Part shown: piece by piece, positions 31,600 to 42,004 of the stretch
How the letters are laid out: each line of letters opens with the position of its first letter
How positions within the stretch are numbered: position 1 is the first letter of the stretch
Assembly: GCA_011947345.1 (NCBI GenBank)
Contig: JAAVTG010000189.1
Coordinates: forward strand, 1-63,661
Direction of reading: 5' to 3'
DNA: 63,661 bases
From: Phytophthora quininea
Lineage: Eukaryota > Oomycota > Peronosporomycetes > Peronosporales > Peronosporaceae
Made by a program: the position numbers and the translations under genes
The notes under the pieces: model-generated
Told to the model about the DNA's origin: nothing
The model's database searches: none
What the model saw: the letters and a program-made list of their open reading frames with translations, nothing else

Positions 31600-31801
31600 C
31601 GCAAGAGCGGTTGCTAAGGTCTGAATTAGAATCGCCAAGAACATCGGAATTCGGCTCCCCCTGCAGAGTTGGCAGCATTTTCCAACTCGCCGCGGACTGC
31701 ACACGACTTCCGACTTTCACCCACCACACCACTCCCGGGTAGCTTCGGCATGCCTTCAGCTCGAGACATCTTTTAACGTCAATACGATAGCCTTTGCCCC
31801 A

Positions 31802-32110
31802 TTGAGCGATGCGATGAAGAAAAACGATGCTGAGGTCAGCGAAGAAGAGTACGACGAGGAGGTCGACGAAGAAGACGGCCAGGACTTGAGGGAGGCAGCA
31901 AAGGTTGACGAGGTTTCAGGCCAAAGTGTTCTGCGCTACTCTAGTAGCGATGAGAGCGAGAAGTCGCAACAAACGTCTAAGAAGCCAGCCAACCGTTCCG
32001 TTCCCGCCAGTCGTCCTGATTCGGAGGCTAAAGCGGCTTCGAATATCAAGCGAGCGCCGGTACTCGCCAAGGCCACCAAGGGTAAACGCTCGACATCTTC
32101 AGGCGAGTAG
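31802..32110 (+). CDS. Unidentified small acidic/basic ORF
   Basis: 102 codons from ATG at 31802 (or 31811), with a Glu/Asp-rich first third (EVSEEEYDEEVDEEDGQDL) and then a Ser/Lys-rich basic tail (KKPANRSVPASRP, KATKGKRSTSSGE). It shares the basic KRSTSS word with ORF region 1. Low complexity makes homology judgement unreliable. It could be a separate exon or a duplicate of the linker region. Confidence 0.3.
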   Translation: MSDAMKKNDAEVSEEEYDEEVDEEDGQDLREAAKVDEVSGQSVLRYSSSDESEKSQQTSKKPANRSVPASRPDSEAKAASNIKRAPVLAKATKGKRSTSSGE

Positions 32111-32391
32111 CCACTTTCAACCAGCTGCACTCCAATGCAGTCAATCTTGATTTCATTCTGTTTCAGAGCAGCCGTAAGTTTCGAGTCTTAACATGTAACT
32201 TGTGAACCGTTCTTGTTCAAGTGTCCAACAATACTTCCTTTGTCGGTTCACAAAAACAAAATTCAATACGTAATTTCCACGACGCAGAGCACGCTCTCCA
32301 GGGCGTCCATGCGGCTGAGAGTCATTATTTCCACGGGAGTCAGCTAAAAGAGCAGCTCGTCCTCGTCCACTACAACGTTCGCGTCAGCCAA
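32111..32391. other. No supported gene
   Basis: Spacer between the plus-strand ORFs and the 3' end of Gypsy pol; no motif seen. Confidence 0.4.
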
Positions 32392-32745
32392 TCAAGCACT
32401 GTGTCGTATCTCTGGTAAACCTTGTTTCGCTCTTTCAACATCCACAAAGGCCTTGATTAGGACGTCAAAAGTCGGCGACAACGCTGAGGCGGCCATCCAC
32501 CTGGTCTCGTAGGTGGCCAGTAGCGCAAGATACTGCAGCTCGCCCTTCTCCTTCCGTTGAGCCAGAATGTCGACGACAGGGAAGTCAGCGTTACTGAACG
32601 CTGTCTCTTCGTTTCCGATCGTCAACCGTTCCACGTAGCTGGAGGTTGGCAGGTCGCTCTCTTGGAGAGGCCCTTCTTGGCCCGTTCCGGGTTCGTTTTC
32701 CACGTCTACTGGCACCTCGTTTGGGAACGGTCTGCTCCATCGCAC
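32392..32745 (-). pseudogene. Gypsy pol C-terminal extension
   Basis: A minus-strand frame beginning MRWSRPFPNEVPVDVENEPG follows the integrase ORF with a frame change at about 32750. After an acidic region it gives EYLALLATYETRWMAA-like sequence. This variable tail commonly follows the integrase in oomycete Gypsy elements and sometimes holds a chromodomain; no chromodomain is evident. Confidence 0.5.
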
Positions 32746-32751
32746 TTGACA

Positions 32752-34241
32752 CTATTTTAGGCGATTGACGTTCACAGTCACGACCCTATTAGGATGGGTC
32801 GGAATAGCGATCTTGTAGGCGTTCTCCCCGACCTGGTCGACAACACGGTACGGACCGTGCCAGGAGAACGCCAATTTCTTTGGCTTGAGCCCACCGCGAC
32901 GCGCCCTAAAATACTGATAAACCCACACCGCGTCACCGACGTAGAATGAGACTTCGGTCTGGTTCGCAAGGCGCTTTTCGTGTCGATCTTGAGCTTTTAG
33001 CAGTTGTCGCTCCACCATTCGACGGGTGTTGCGAAGGGACAAGTATAGCTTCCTTCGGTAACTCGACACTTCGTTACTCTTCCACTCTTTTGACGTGTTG
33101 AGGAATGCCAAATCTAAAGGGAGTACCGGTTCACGTCCGTACAGACTAAAGAATGGAGAATCACCCAGAGCGGAATGGTATGACGTGCGGTAGGCGAACA
33201 GAACTCTAGGTAAGTATAAATCCCAATCTTCTTGCGTCTCTTCAGCGTACATCCGTAGCATTCCGAGCAGCGTCCCATTAAATCGCTCTACGAGCCCTTG
33301 AGTCTGGGGGTGATAAGCTTCCCAAACCACTTCTTAATACCCAGAGTCTCGTAGAACGATCGCGCCAACTCAGAAATAAAATTGGAGCCGCGGTCACTCA
33401 ACAACTGTTCCGGTACCCCATGTCGGGAAATAACTTCGTCGATCATCACATTCACAAAAGTGATGGTATCCAACGCTGCTACTGGGATTGCCTCGACCCA
33501 GCGTGTGAAGTAGTCAGCAAACACGAGGATGTACTTGTTGCCTTGGTGTGATTTAACTAGCGGTCTGATAGCATCTACTACGAGTAGGGAAAAGGGTCCG
33601 TTTAGCTGTTGGACCGGCATCCTCTGCATCAAACCATTCCTCCAGGGATGATATCCATTCCCACTCCCACAAACGTCGCAAGCACGCACGAATTCGGCTA
33701 CATCTCGTTTCCAGCCTTGCCGGTATGCGTGGCGACGAACTTTATCCATTGTTTTCGTCTGGCCCACGTGGGCAGATAGTACGTCTGTATGACAGTAGTG
33801 GAGAACAGTCTCCACGAAAGCAAGCGGAATCACTGGCACGGTAAGCGTTCGAGCATGGGCCGCCCCAGCTTTTAGATGGACTTGACGCATCAGCACGCCG
33901 TTCTTTACGGCATAGTGAGGTGCCATCACCAGAGTCCTGGTCCGAAGTTGCGCGTCCAGGGCAAGGGCTCCATCTCGTATAAAAGCGATCAGCGCCTTAA
34001 TCCATGGAGCTTGCTGCTGTTCGTCCACAAACTTGTCACGGTCAAGCCCGAATTGATCCAAGGGCGATCGAGGCCTTTCGGTGCGGAACAGTTCCTCTTC
34101 AGAGTCCAGATCTTCAGCTTGTGGCCCGAGGAGGTTGTGCTCTCCACTTTCTTGCTCAATCTCGAGGTTGTCGCGAGCACGCTCGGACTCAGGGGCAGTG
34201 TTACCGTGCTCGTCACCTTCTAAGGGATTCGAAGAGAGCAA
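32752..34241 (-). pseudogene. Gypsy integrase, two frames
   Basis: Integrase joins retrotransposon cDNA to chromosomal DNA. The zinc-binding H2C2 part is present (HYCHTDVLSAHVGQTKT, with CDVCGSG following). The catalytic core shows LLVVDAIRPLVKS (first Asp), LLSDRGSNFIS (second Asp) and, after a one-base frame change near 33325, YHPQTQGLVERFNGTL (catalytic Glu). The C-terminal region with the GPYRVVDQVGENAYKI-type motif is intact to 32752. Confidence 0.9.
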
Positions 34242-35085
34242 CGGAGTCGAGGGCCCCCGACCTCGCTTAAACCACGCCGTCCGTCGTCTCCTTCCGAGTT
34301 TAAGAGGTCACTGAGGGTCACGGTTGCGACCGTGGCCGAGTACAGGCGCGATAGTCCGTCTACATGGCCCATAGCCGCCCCTTCTTTATGAAAGACGCGG
34401 AATCGGAGTTGCGAGAGCTCCATCGCCCATCGTGCTAGCTTCGCATTATCGGTGCGGTTGGAAGGTCTGAAGACCCAAGTAAGTGCCTTGTGATCCGTGT
34501 ACAAGTCAAACTCGCGCCGATCGAGGTAGCAACGGAACTTGCGGGTGGCCCAGACGATGCCCCAGCATTCAATCTCCGAGGTACCGTCTTGTTTGTTGAT
34601 CCAATTTCGCTGGGAGCCGACTAACATCTTGCTGGCATATGCCACAGTGCGGTCTCGGCCATCTACTTCCTGCATGAGGCAGGCCCCGACTGCGAGTCGA
34701 GACGAGTCCACGTAAAGCTTGAATCGTTTCTTGAAGTCGGGGTACACGAGAATGGGAGGCGTCATGAGGCGCCGCTTCAGTTGTCTGAAAGCAGCTTCAC
34801 AGTCTTCGTCCCAGCGAAACTCTTCTCCGTGCTGTTTCAACCGTTCCAACGGAGCGGCTATTGTCGCGAAGCCGGGTATGTAACGTCGAAAGTAGCTGGT
34901 TAGTCCCAGGAAGGCACGAATAGTGTGCAAGTCGTGAGGGCGACGTGCGTTCATCACAGCCTTGACTTTTTCCGGGTTGGGTAATATCCCCGAGGGCGTT
35001 ACTATGTGACCCAAGAAAGCAACATGGTCGCGCCCCCAGCGGCACTTCTTCATCTTTAGTTTAAAACCAGCCGACCTAAATCGTT
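34220..35085 (-). pseudogene. Gypsy RT thumb and RNase H
   Basis: Continues from the RT frame after a shift at about 35085: FRSAGFKLKMKKCRWGRDHV (RT end), FLGLTSYFRRYIPGFATIAA (connection), YPDFKKRFKLYVDSSRLAVG (RNase H first Asp), SEIECWGIVWATRKFRCYLD, and FDLYTDHKALTWVF (TDHKAL box). It degrades the RNA strand of the RNA-DNA hybrid. It ends in frame-shifted sequence at 34220. Confidence 0.9.
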
Positions 35086-36093
35086 CTAACACTTGTCGTA
35101 ACCGCACCAAGTGAGTCGGGAAGCGCCACTGAAGACGACGCAATCGTCCAAATACACGAGACACGTTCTCCACTTAAGATCAACCAAGACGCCCTCCATG
35201 AGACGTTCAAAAGCGGGCACAGCATTGCACAATCCGAAGGGCATGACTAACCACTCGTATAAACCGAACTTGCTGGTGAAGGCAGTTTTCTCCACGCTAT
35301 CCGCAGCCATCGGGACGTTCCAGTATCCAGAGGCAATGTCCATCCTAGAGAATAGTTTCGTGTTCCCCAGAACGTCGAGGATGTCATCAATCAATGGCAT
35401 GGGATAGCAATCTTTTATAGTCACTGCATTCAGTCGCCGATAATCGATGCAAAATCGAATGCCCCCATCGGGCTTGCGGATCATCAAGACTGGACTGGCC
35501 CAAGGGCTTTGGGAGTGGCGGATGAGCCCTAAGTCTAAATACTGTTGTATCTCGGCCTCCATTACCTTGCCCTCCGCCTGAGAGACGCGGTACGGCTTTT
35601 GTTTGATTGGAGTATGACCGCCCGTGTTGATTGAGAATTGCAACAAGTCCGTACACCCAGGCTTCTTCGAGGTCTCCACGAACAAATCGCGGAACGACTC
35701 GAGTTTGGTCCTTGGCAAGGCCCGCTGCTCCGAGGTCAACTTCGATCCCGCAAAGTCCACTACAAACTCGTCTTCACTTCGATATCCCGACTCCAACACT
35801 TTTTCTAGCTCAGGCATCCGTTCTGCTGAACGGCGGTCACGGTCCGCTGCTAGTCCGATGGTCCCAATTATGGAACTGACGGGAGCCCCACACGTTTTAG
35901 CAACTCTCGTAGCTTGCTCATGCTCGAAGACCGCTTCGTGTGTGAGTGTAGCCGCCGCTAGACGTGTGCCCTTAGAGACAATTAAATCTTCAGTCGAGGC
36001 ATTGCATATCTCGGCCACCATCTTTCCGCTTCGAACTGTGCAGATAGTCCGAGCAACTCGAACGGTGGGATCCAGTACGGCGAGTCCCTCCAC
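35086..36093 (-). pseudogene. Gypsy reverse transcriptase
   Basis: Landmarks are KPYRVSQAEGKVMEAEIQQ, GLIRHSQSPWASPVLMIRKP, GIRFCIDYRRLNAVTIKDCY, LFSRMDIASGYWNVPM, FGLYEWLVMPFGLCNA and the catalytic TCLVYLDDCVVFS (YLDD). The DYRRLN and PFGLCNA boxes are unaltered. In the latter the Gypsy-usual alternate position reads VPAFERLM. The upstream part reads as the linker from protease. Confidence 0.92.
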
Positions 36094-36178
36094 CAGTACT
36101 GTTGAATTGGGGCCAGCGCGGCCGGCACGTTCGAAACTACTAGAGCCTGGCCTCCCGGTGGCAGCTTGACAGTGCTCG

Positions 36179-37033
36179 CTAGCCGAGCAGTATAAGTCTC
36201 TTCGATCCTCGCAATACCGAGTGGGAAAACTTCGCTCCCTTTAAAGTCATCTTTCGTTCCTCTAAGTCGATCACGGCACGGAACGCTATCAGCGCATCCG
36301 TTCCTAGGATAGTGTCGATGTGGAGGTCATCGGCGACGACAAAAGGCAGCAATTTCTCTTGCGTTCCCAGTCGAATTAGCAAGTCGATGATACCCCTGAT
36401 CTTCAGAGGGCTCCCCGAAACCGCGTTCAAACTACCGCGATAGGGACGCAGTGGGCTAGCGGACCGGCCAACTCGACGTAAAACTTTCGTATCCACTACA
36501 CTAACAATTGCGCCAGTATCAGCCAACATACCAGCCGGAGTGTCGTCAATATAACCCACCGAAATTGCTTCAACTCCCTGCACTTTAACAGCTTTTAGCG
36601 AACAGATAACTCGCTTGCCTTCAGGAATCACTTCCCCGACCTCGAAGCCATCATCATCCGTCCGTTCCGGTTTGACTTCTCGTAGCCCTCTCTTAGGGGA
36701 GCGGTGAGATTTCTCCTCGCGCACCACTTTGGCGTAGAAGGGGTTATTTTCAGCCGTTCGGCCCTGTACTCGATTGCCAATCGCTTCGGCGCCGCCGCCA
36801 AAGAGAGACGAGTAGTCGAAACAGACTTCTTTCGCCAGTTCTTTACGGGGCGGAGGACGCGGGGGTCGACGTTTATGTAGCGCTGCGAATTCAGGAAAAG
36901 TTGTCCGAGGCGTGTGTGGCCAGACGAAGTAGCAGCGTGGTGATCCCTGGGGGATAACTTCTTCCAGGCAGCGTACTGAGCCCGCGTCAGGGGTGTCTTG
37001 ACCGGTCGCCTTGAACCTTGTAGTCTTGGGCAC
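36179..37033 (-). pseudogene. Gypsy gag-pol linker and aspartic protease
   Basis: A 284-residue frame. The retroviral-type aspartic protease motif is GMLADTGAIVSVVD (A-D-T-G active site), followed by RVGRSASPLRPYRG, LPFVVADDLHIDTILGTDAL (the ILGxD box) and a stop at 36179, where a frame change leads into the RT frame. The N-terminal 100 residues are Pro/Arg-rich and not recognisable. Confidence 0.88.
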
Positions 37034-37450
37034 TAAGACTACTCAACCAATACTAAAGTTATACACAACACAAACCCTCTTTGTCATCTGTTCTTTGAAA
37101 GGCCCAGGACTCGGGCCATAAAGGGTCTCTTTGTTTAACTCCTAGCCCAGACCCAAGGCTAACACGCGCACCAGTCCTCGAGAGGACAGCAACCCACACA
37201 ATATCGGCTTTTCAGCCCAGAATACGGAAACAGAGCTCCCCGCAACATAGCGCATTGCCTACCCGCGAGGGCCCGACAGTACGTAGATACGGAGTAAGGC
37301 TACTAGCAGTCGCCGCCTCTTTGACCTTAGGTTCTCGTAGGTAGGGCACCTGCGTCCGGCGCAGCTGCGTTCCAATCATCTCCCACAGTACGCATCCGTC
37401 GTTTCCCACTCGAAATTTTCATTCACCAATCAGCGTACAGTATCTTAAGT
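37034..37450. other. Spacer between Gypsy protease ORF and gag fragment
   Basis: No recognised coding. It may include truncated gag or leader sequence. A 65-codon minus-strand frame (37212-37409) has no motif. Confidence 0.4.
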
Positions 37451-37678
37451 TCAGTATACTCCACATAGTAAAATCCACTTTTCACATTGTGTCATTAGTT
37501 GGAGCGCTGTCTGCGCAGAGGACAGGTCGGCCTCAAGCCCACCCACATAACATCGCTGGATGCCTGCTCGCCGCTTAGCAGCGCTGAGTTCCTTGGCTTC
37601 ATCCTCAGCATAGCTAAGATCCATGGGCTCAGCACCAGTTGATCCGGTGAGGCTGGTGTTGGCACCAACTCGAGACAA
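37451..37678 (-). pseudogene. Gypsy gag C-terminal fragment
   Basis: Minus-strand LSRVGANTSLTGSTGAEPMD then LSYAEDEAKELSAAKRRAGI and QRCYVGG. The EPMDLSYAE word and the start of a zinc-knuckle-like CYVCG (here CYVGG) are typical of oomycete Gypsy gag. It is homologous to the fragment at 27594-27935 and is broken beyond the knuckle. Confidence 0.7.
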
Positions 37679-37684
37679 CTTAAC

Positions 37685-37725
37685 TGCAAAAATAGAACTG
37701 AATTGAATTATATAGCATAGTTAAT
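37685..37725. repeat. Dispersed repeat, copy 2 (partial)
   Basis: TGCAAAAATAGAACTGAATT then GAATTATATAGCATAGTTAA matches 26773-26850 with about 36 bp missing in the middle. Confidence 0.65.
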
Positions 37726-37729
37726 CCTG

Positions 37730-40106
37730 GTAGTGCTTCGGTTTAGAAGTACGGGACAGCCCAGCCGACCACACACTTTTAGTAGGTACTGGATGCATAC
37801 AAATTTCAAGTACGATGGCCTTATAAATCCACTCATTTCTATAGGTTATGCAAATTATTAAAAAGGGTTGCCTGACTCAACCAGACCGAAAAACAGCGAT
37901 TTTCGGGGTAGCCCAAAACTAAAATATCCAGTTTTGTGAATTAGCTTATAGTATTTTTATTCCAATAAATTTACGTTTTTCTAAGGGAAGTGGGGGTACT
38001 TACATGTTCAAAGCATTCTTGGTTGCTGAAATATGAACTGCCAAACATGGCATTCCGAGCAAAATGGCTTCGACTTTTCTATAGACAAAATAAAAATATC
38101 GTTCGATTGGAATTATTTTCACATGGCGTCTTTGTTCTTGGGCTATCTATGCCGTATCTAATTGTTTAGGCACAATAACAATAGTTCCTGAAGATATAAC
38201 ATGTCTAAAACGATAGCATAGTTGGTCATTTTGACACTTTTGTTCAAGAAGCTGTTTTTAGCGGGGCATCCAGAGCACTACACTTAAATGCATACCTTAA
38301 CGCAAACGTTTAGGCAATATTGAAAGCCCTGTGATTGGATGTGTATAACTAATTTTAGCTAAGGTGCCATCATTTTAACGAAACACCTAGAGACATACCG
38401 ACAAATTTTCAAAACTATAAACTTGCCACCTCCTGCATATCATGTAATATAAGTTGAATGGGCGCTAGTTCCGCGGCACAACCTAGCCCACTATGTGTTT
38501 ATACCATGGCATGATGTATTGACACAGTTTAACGATGCCTCACATCTATTTTGGTAAAATAAATTTTCGACCCACTACGAAAAATGGTGTGGTTGAGTCG
38601 GGCAATCCTTGTTAAGATTTCAGGAGATATTTGATGAACACGGTTATTCTACTAGCCAATCAGATAGCCCAGACAAACCCGACTAAATACGGAAAAATGG
38701 CTGATGTTGAAGTAGTTTGCGATAGGCTAGAGCGGATATGATGGCAAGGAACAGTTGAGAATTCTCCAAGATCTGACAACCAACAGTCGCTCCCGCTATT
38801 GGTGGATAAAGGAAGGCGATTTGGACCAATTGCGACGTGAGGCGAAGGTTCTCGTGGTGTCACTGTCTCGAGGGGGCATTATTGTGAACCGTCGCCTGGT
38901 CGTTAAATCTTCGGATGGGTGGCGCCGACGACGCCGCCCAGATTTCACTTGATGTTTGTATAGAATCATCGGGAGAGACAGGAGTAGATAGAGTAAGAGC
39001 CCGCAAGGGCGATACAATCAGAGCAGAATTTTCCCCCGACTTCCCAAGTGGCCAAGCGTCCTAGGTAAGCACCTTGCCCTGTTGTTGTGGGTTGTACCTG
39101 CCAGCGGACACAGACCTTCGCGAAGTGAGTGTTCGTTTGGTCAGGCCAAGAGTGAAGAGTGGTAGTTAAAGTGTATTTTGTTTTGACCCTATTAATAGAA
39201 GAGTGTTGGGCGAAAGGGCCTTTGCATTCCAACGTGACTTCCAGCCGGAGATATACTCCGGCGCCCCGTAAGAGAGTCCACGGGACTAGGCAACCTTCGT
39301 CTGCTGGTGCCATGGGGTTTTGAGTGTGTGAGAGAGTGTTTGGACGTACAGGCGAAGACTCGTGCCTGTAGCGTCGGTTTACATTTGCCTTCAGCGTTGA
39401 CAGTGAGCGGAAGCCACACCAGCTCGGGCAGGGTCGGATCTGGTTCCTTCAGATCACGCCCAATATTCGCCTGACAATCTGGAAGGTGTATTGTTGTGTG
39501 CGGAAGCTCGCTGCTATCTTAGCGAAAGTTCAGTGAATTCCTACACCACAATGGACTGTAGAGCATGACGCAGAGAAGTGTAGCGAGCAGCACGACTGAA
39601 TGAAGCCTTGCAAGCGGTACGGCGGAAGGAAGCGTGACACGCAGCAGACGGCGAGACGCACGCCGAGAACGAGATCTGATATGAGCAGTATAATGCGTAC
39701 GACAACAAACAGATAATCAGCACGGTGTTCAGCCCGACATACAGCGACAGCAGGAGGGACAGGTTGATTTGTTTGATAAGTTTGATGCGTTTGGTAGTGG
39801 TGAGTCTGGCCACTCAACACCGCAGTAGCCAGTGGTGACACGTATAAGGGGAGTTTGGCTACCGAGGTGGTCGAAAAAGCAAGACTGAGCTCGGGCTGAA
39901 GTCGGTGGACTACGATGATTGAAATCAACTTCCTGCATTCGGGGAAAAAGCAATGCAAAATACCCTGGAACTTCTGGTGATTAGTTGCAGATACTGCGGC
40001 TGCGAAGCAGGCGGAGGAGATGCAATAGCAATAGCGCTCTCCATCTACTGAGTGAGCTGCACAGTGTAGCGCTACCAGCCCAATCCTCTAGTCTAAAAGC
40101 ATGCAA
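37730..40106. other. AT-rich and LTR-like sequence, no supported gene
   Basis: 37800-38650 is AT-rich with no open frames of note. 38755-38952 holds a 65-codon plus-strand frame (RYWWIKEGDLDQLRREAKVL) of unknown nature. 39000-39960 is GC-richer with LTR-like character but no second copy in the window, so I cannot call it an LTR. Confidence 0.4.
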
Positions 40107-40226
40107 ATGAGTGGTAGAGAGCCAAATGGATACAGAGTCAAAACTCTACACACGGTCATGACTTACGTGTATCCACAAAAGTCTACATATGGTAAAGACT
40201 TTCGTGCAATCCCGTTACATCTCTTA
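40107..40226. repeat. Dispersed repeat, copy 3 (partial)
   Basis: ATGAGTGGTAGAGAGCCAAA... through GTGCAATCCCGTTACA matches 26866-26975 in the same orientation at roughly 80 percent by eye. Confidence 0.65.
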
Positions 40227-40370
40227 GAAAAATGTCAATTTACTGGCTTTTAAGCCTTAAAAGCCTTGGTGAATATGTCAATCACATCAATAGCCTATGA
40301 CTTCAAAATTGTAAATGCCGCTGTTGTTTCTCTATATTCACCCTGCGAACCTAGAAAAACATCAAGCATG

Positions 40371-41063
40371 CTACCTTCTCCTCGAATGTGTGTGCTCCTT
40401 CACGAAGCGATCCAGCTCGTATTCGTCTAGCTCATGCCGCAGGATATCACAGAGTCGAACGAATCCAGCTTGAACACACCCGAGATTCTGTCTAAACCAC
40501 TCATCGTAGGCAGGATTTGAAAACATCGTGGCAAACTCCAGCGGTGTCAATGTGGGGATATTCTCCTTCTCTCGGCGAATTGTCCAAGCTGTAGCTACAG
40601 GTGCAGCCATAGCAGCAGCCCCCATCACGGCACCGACCGCCGCAGTGACGCACTTGTCAGGCTCCATCCTATCTCCCCAAAGTCGATCGACTGCAAAGTG
40701 AGAATGGTGATTTACTCGTCTCAGTATAGGCGATTTTGAGACGATCGAGCTTCCCACTAGCCATTCAAATTTCGAGCTGAATTTCGTCTTGTCGTTGAAG
40801 ACGATCAAAAACCAGATCGTTCCCCGACAAGGGAGACGCAGCGCCGCCCACTCGCCCTCGGTCAGCGCCGACACCACCAGCGAGTGCAGCACAAAGGCCA
40901 ACAGGGCGGAGCTGGACCCGAACACGAGCGCCACGAGCTGCACGTCGCGTCTCCAGTCTGCGGACGACGGAGAGGAGACGCGCAGAGTCTTGTCGTCGAC
41001 GTCGACGAGCTCGGCGCCATCGCGGGCGAAAGCCGCGGTCGACTCGGGCGCGTGCGGCGGCAT
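40371..41063 (-). CDS. Chimeric gene: VTT-protein N terminus fused to an unrelated C terminus
   Basis: The first 77 residues (MPPHAPESTAAFARDGAELV to LTEGEWAALRLP) are identical or nearly so to the N terminus of the intact VTT gene at 45774-46643, because this is the arm of an inverted duplication. Right after it the sequence changes to CRGTIWFLIVFN and an unrelated stretch. A likely intron (ending TTTGCAG, about 40695) leads to a conserved-looking C-terminal part (MEPDKCVTAAVGAVMGAAAM, then TLTPLEFATMFSNPAYDEWF and ILRHELDEYELDRFVKEH). That part could also be an independent small gene starting at ATG 40667. The one predicted transmembrane helix (LVALVFGSSSALLAFVLH) is retained; the VTT domain is not. 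Confidence 0.5.
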   Translation of the reverse strand: MPPHAPESTAAFARDGAELVDVDDKTLRVSSPSSADWRRDVQLVALVFGSSSALLAFVLHSLVVSALTEGEWAALRLPCRGTIWFLIVFNDKTKFSSKFEWLVGSSIVSKSPILRRVNHHSHFAVDRLWGDRMEPDKCVTAAVGAVMGAAAMAAPVATAWTIRREKENIPTLTPLEFATMFSNPAYDEWFRQNLGCVQAGFVRLCDILRHELDEYELDRFVKEHTHSRRR

Positions 41064-42004
41064 GACGGAACTGGCCTAGGTGCCGGTTGACGCGAAAGTG
41101 CTATTGTGGGCACCGCTTTTCTCTTTGGGCTCAGTTTTGAGACCTGATGTCACTATCGCAAGGTTTAACGGTCACTATAGCGAAGATGAAAGACTGGTCT
41201 CATCCCCCTCGCTTCTGTGCCCGTTCACACACTTCTGACTGCACACACTTTTGTTGACCACGTCCGCAGCCACAGATCAAAGAGCAACCAGCAGCAGCAA
41301 ATGACGTTCGTTGTGGCGGTGCGTGCTGCGGCCCGCGTGGCCTCCCGTTCGTCGCGAGCTCTCGCGCCTGCTCTGGGCTCCATCTATGGCCACTCTGCCG
41401 TGCAACGCTCCTCCGTGACGCCTCCGTTCCTGGCTGTGGGCGGCGTGCGCACCAAAGTCAGCGAGCGCGCGCTGCGCCGCAAGAACCTGCGCAAGATGAA
41501 GAGCCAGGGAGGCAAGGTGCCGAAGCTCAAGGACACGCTGCGCAAGCTGTACCTCCGAACGCACCCAGACCTGTTCGGGCGCTACCCGGAGCAGCAGCGC
41601 GCCAACGAGGAGTCGTACAAGGAGCTGCTGGGCATCCTGGACGCCATCGAGAAGCACAACGAGTTCCCTCCGGCCAAGACGCTGGTGCTGCCGTTCTTCC
41701 TGAAGACGCCTGTGGAGGGCCAGTTCAAGGAGGTGGATCTGAGGCTGCGCACGACCGGCGGCGCGTGCAACACGCTGGTGGAGGAGGCGCTGGGCCAGTT
41801 CTTCGGCGAGTGCGGTCTGCCGCAGGCGTTCCAGTGGGGCGAAGGCAGCTGGGGCAAGTCTGTGGGCAAGGAGGCGGTGGAGAACTCTAACGTGGGCTTC
41901 GACAAGGAGGAGGAGGCTCGCGAGAAGCAGCGCAAGGAGGCGGAGGCGGCGGCCAAGCGCGAGGAGCAGCTGCGGCGGTCAGCACCGGCCTACAACCCTG
42001 TGGA
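40837..42004 (+). repeat. Inverted duplication, left arm
   Basis: About 1168 bp match, in reverse complement, 44833-46000 without indels and with only a handful of substitutions (position x pairs with 86837 minus x). The arm covers the first exon of the VTT-type gene, a bidirectional promoter, and codons 1 to about 234 of the DUF4460 gene. Identity stops sharply at both borders. Beyond 42004 the two DUF4460 genes remain homologous but diverged. Confidence 0.95.
41064..41300. promoter_or_regulatory. Bidirectional promoter, left copy
   Basis: The 237 bp between divergent start codons drive the chimeric gene (minus) and DUF4460 gene A (plus). It is nearly identical to 45537-45773. It contains CACTATAGCGAAGATGAAAG and CACACACTTTTGTTGACC stretches; the latter resembles oomycete initiator-type CA-T-rich starts. 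No TATA box was noted. Confidence 0.55.

Larger units (their letters stand above)
32392..37033 (-). mobile_element. Ty3/Gypsy retrotransposon pol region, nearly complete, frameshifted
   Basis: In transcription order the minus strand encodes protease, reverse transcriptase, RNase H, integrase and a short C-terminal extension: the Ty3/Gypsy order (integrase last). At least four frame changes are needed (about 36150, 35090, 34220 and 33320), so the copy is defective unless these are sequencing errors. Flanking LTRs could not be identified. Gag is represented only by a fragment at 37451-37678. Confidence 0.9.

Noticed and set aside
39530..39958. 142-codon minus-strand frame, possible LTR-encoded or host protein
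   Set aside because: No motif; overlapping frames on the same strand look equally open. It may be LTR sequence, but no partner LTR is in the window.
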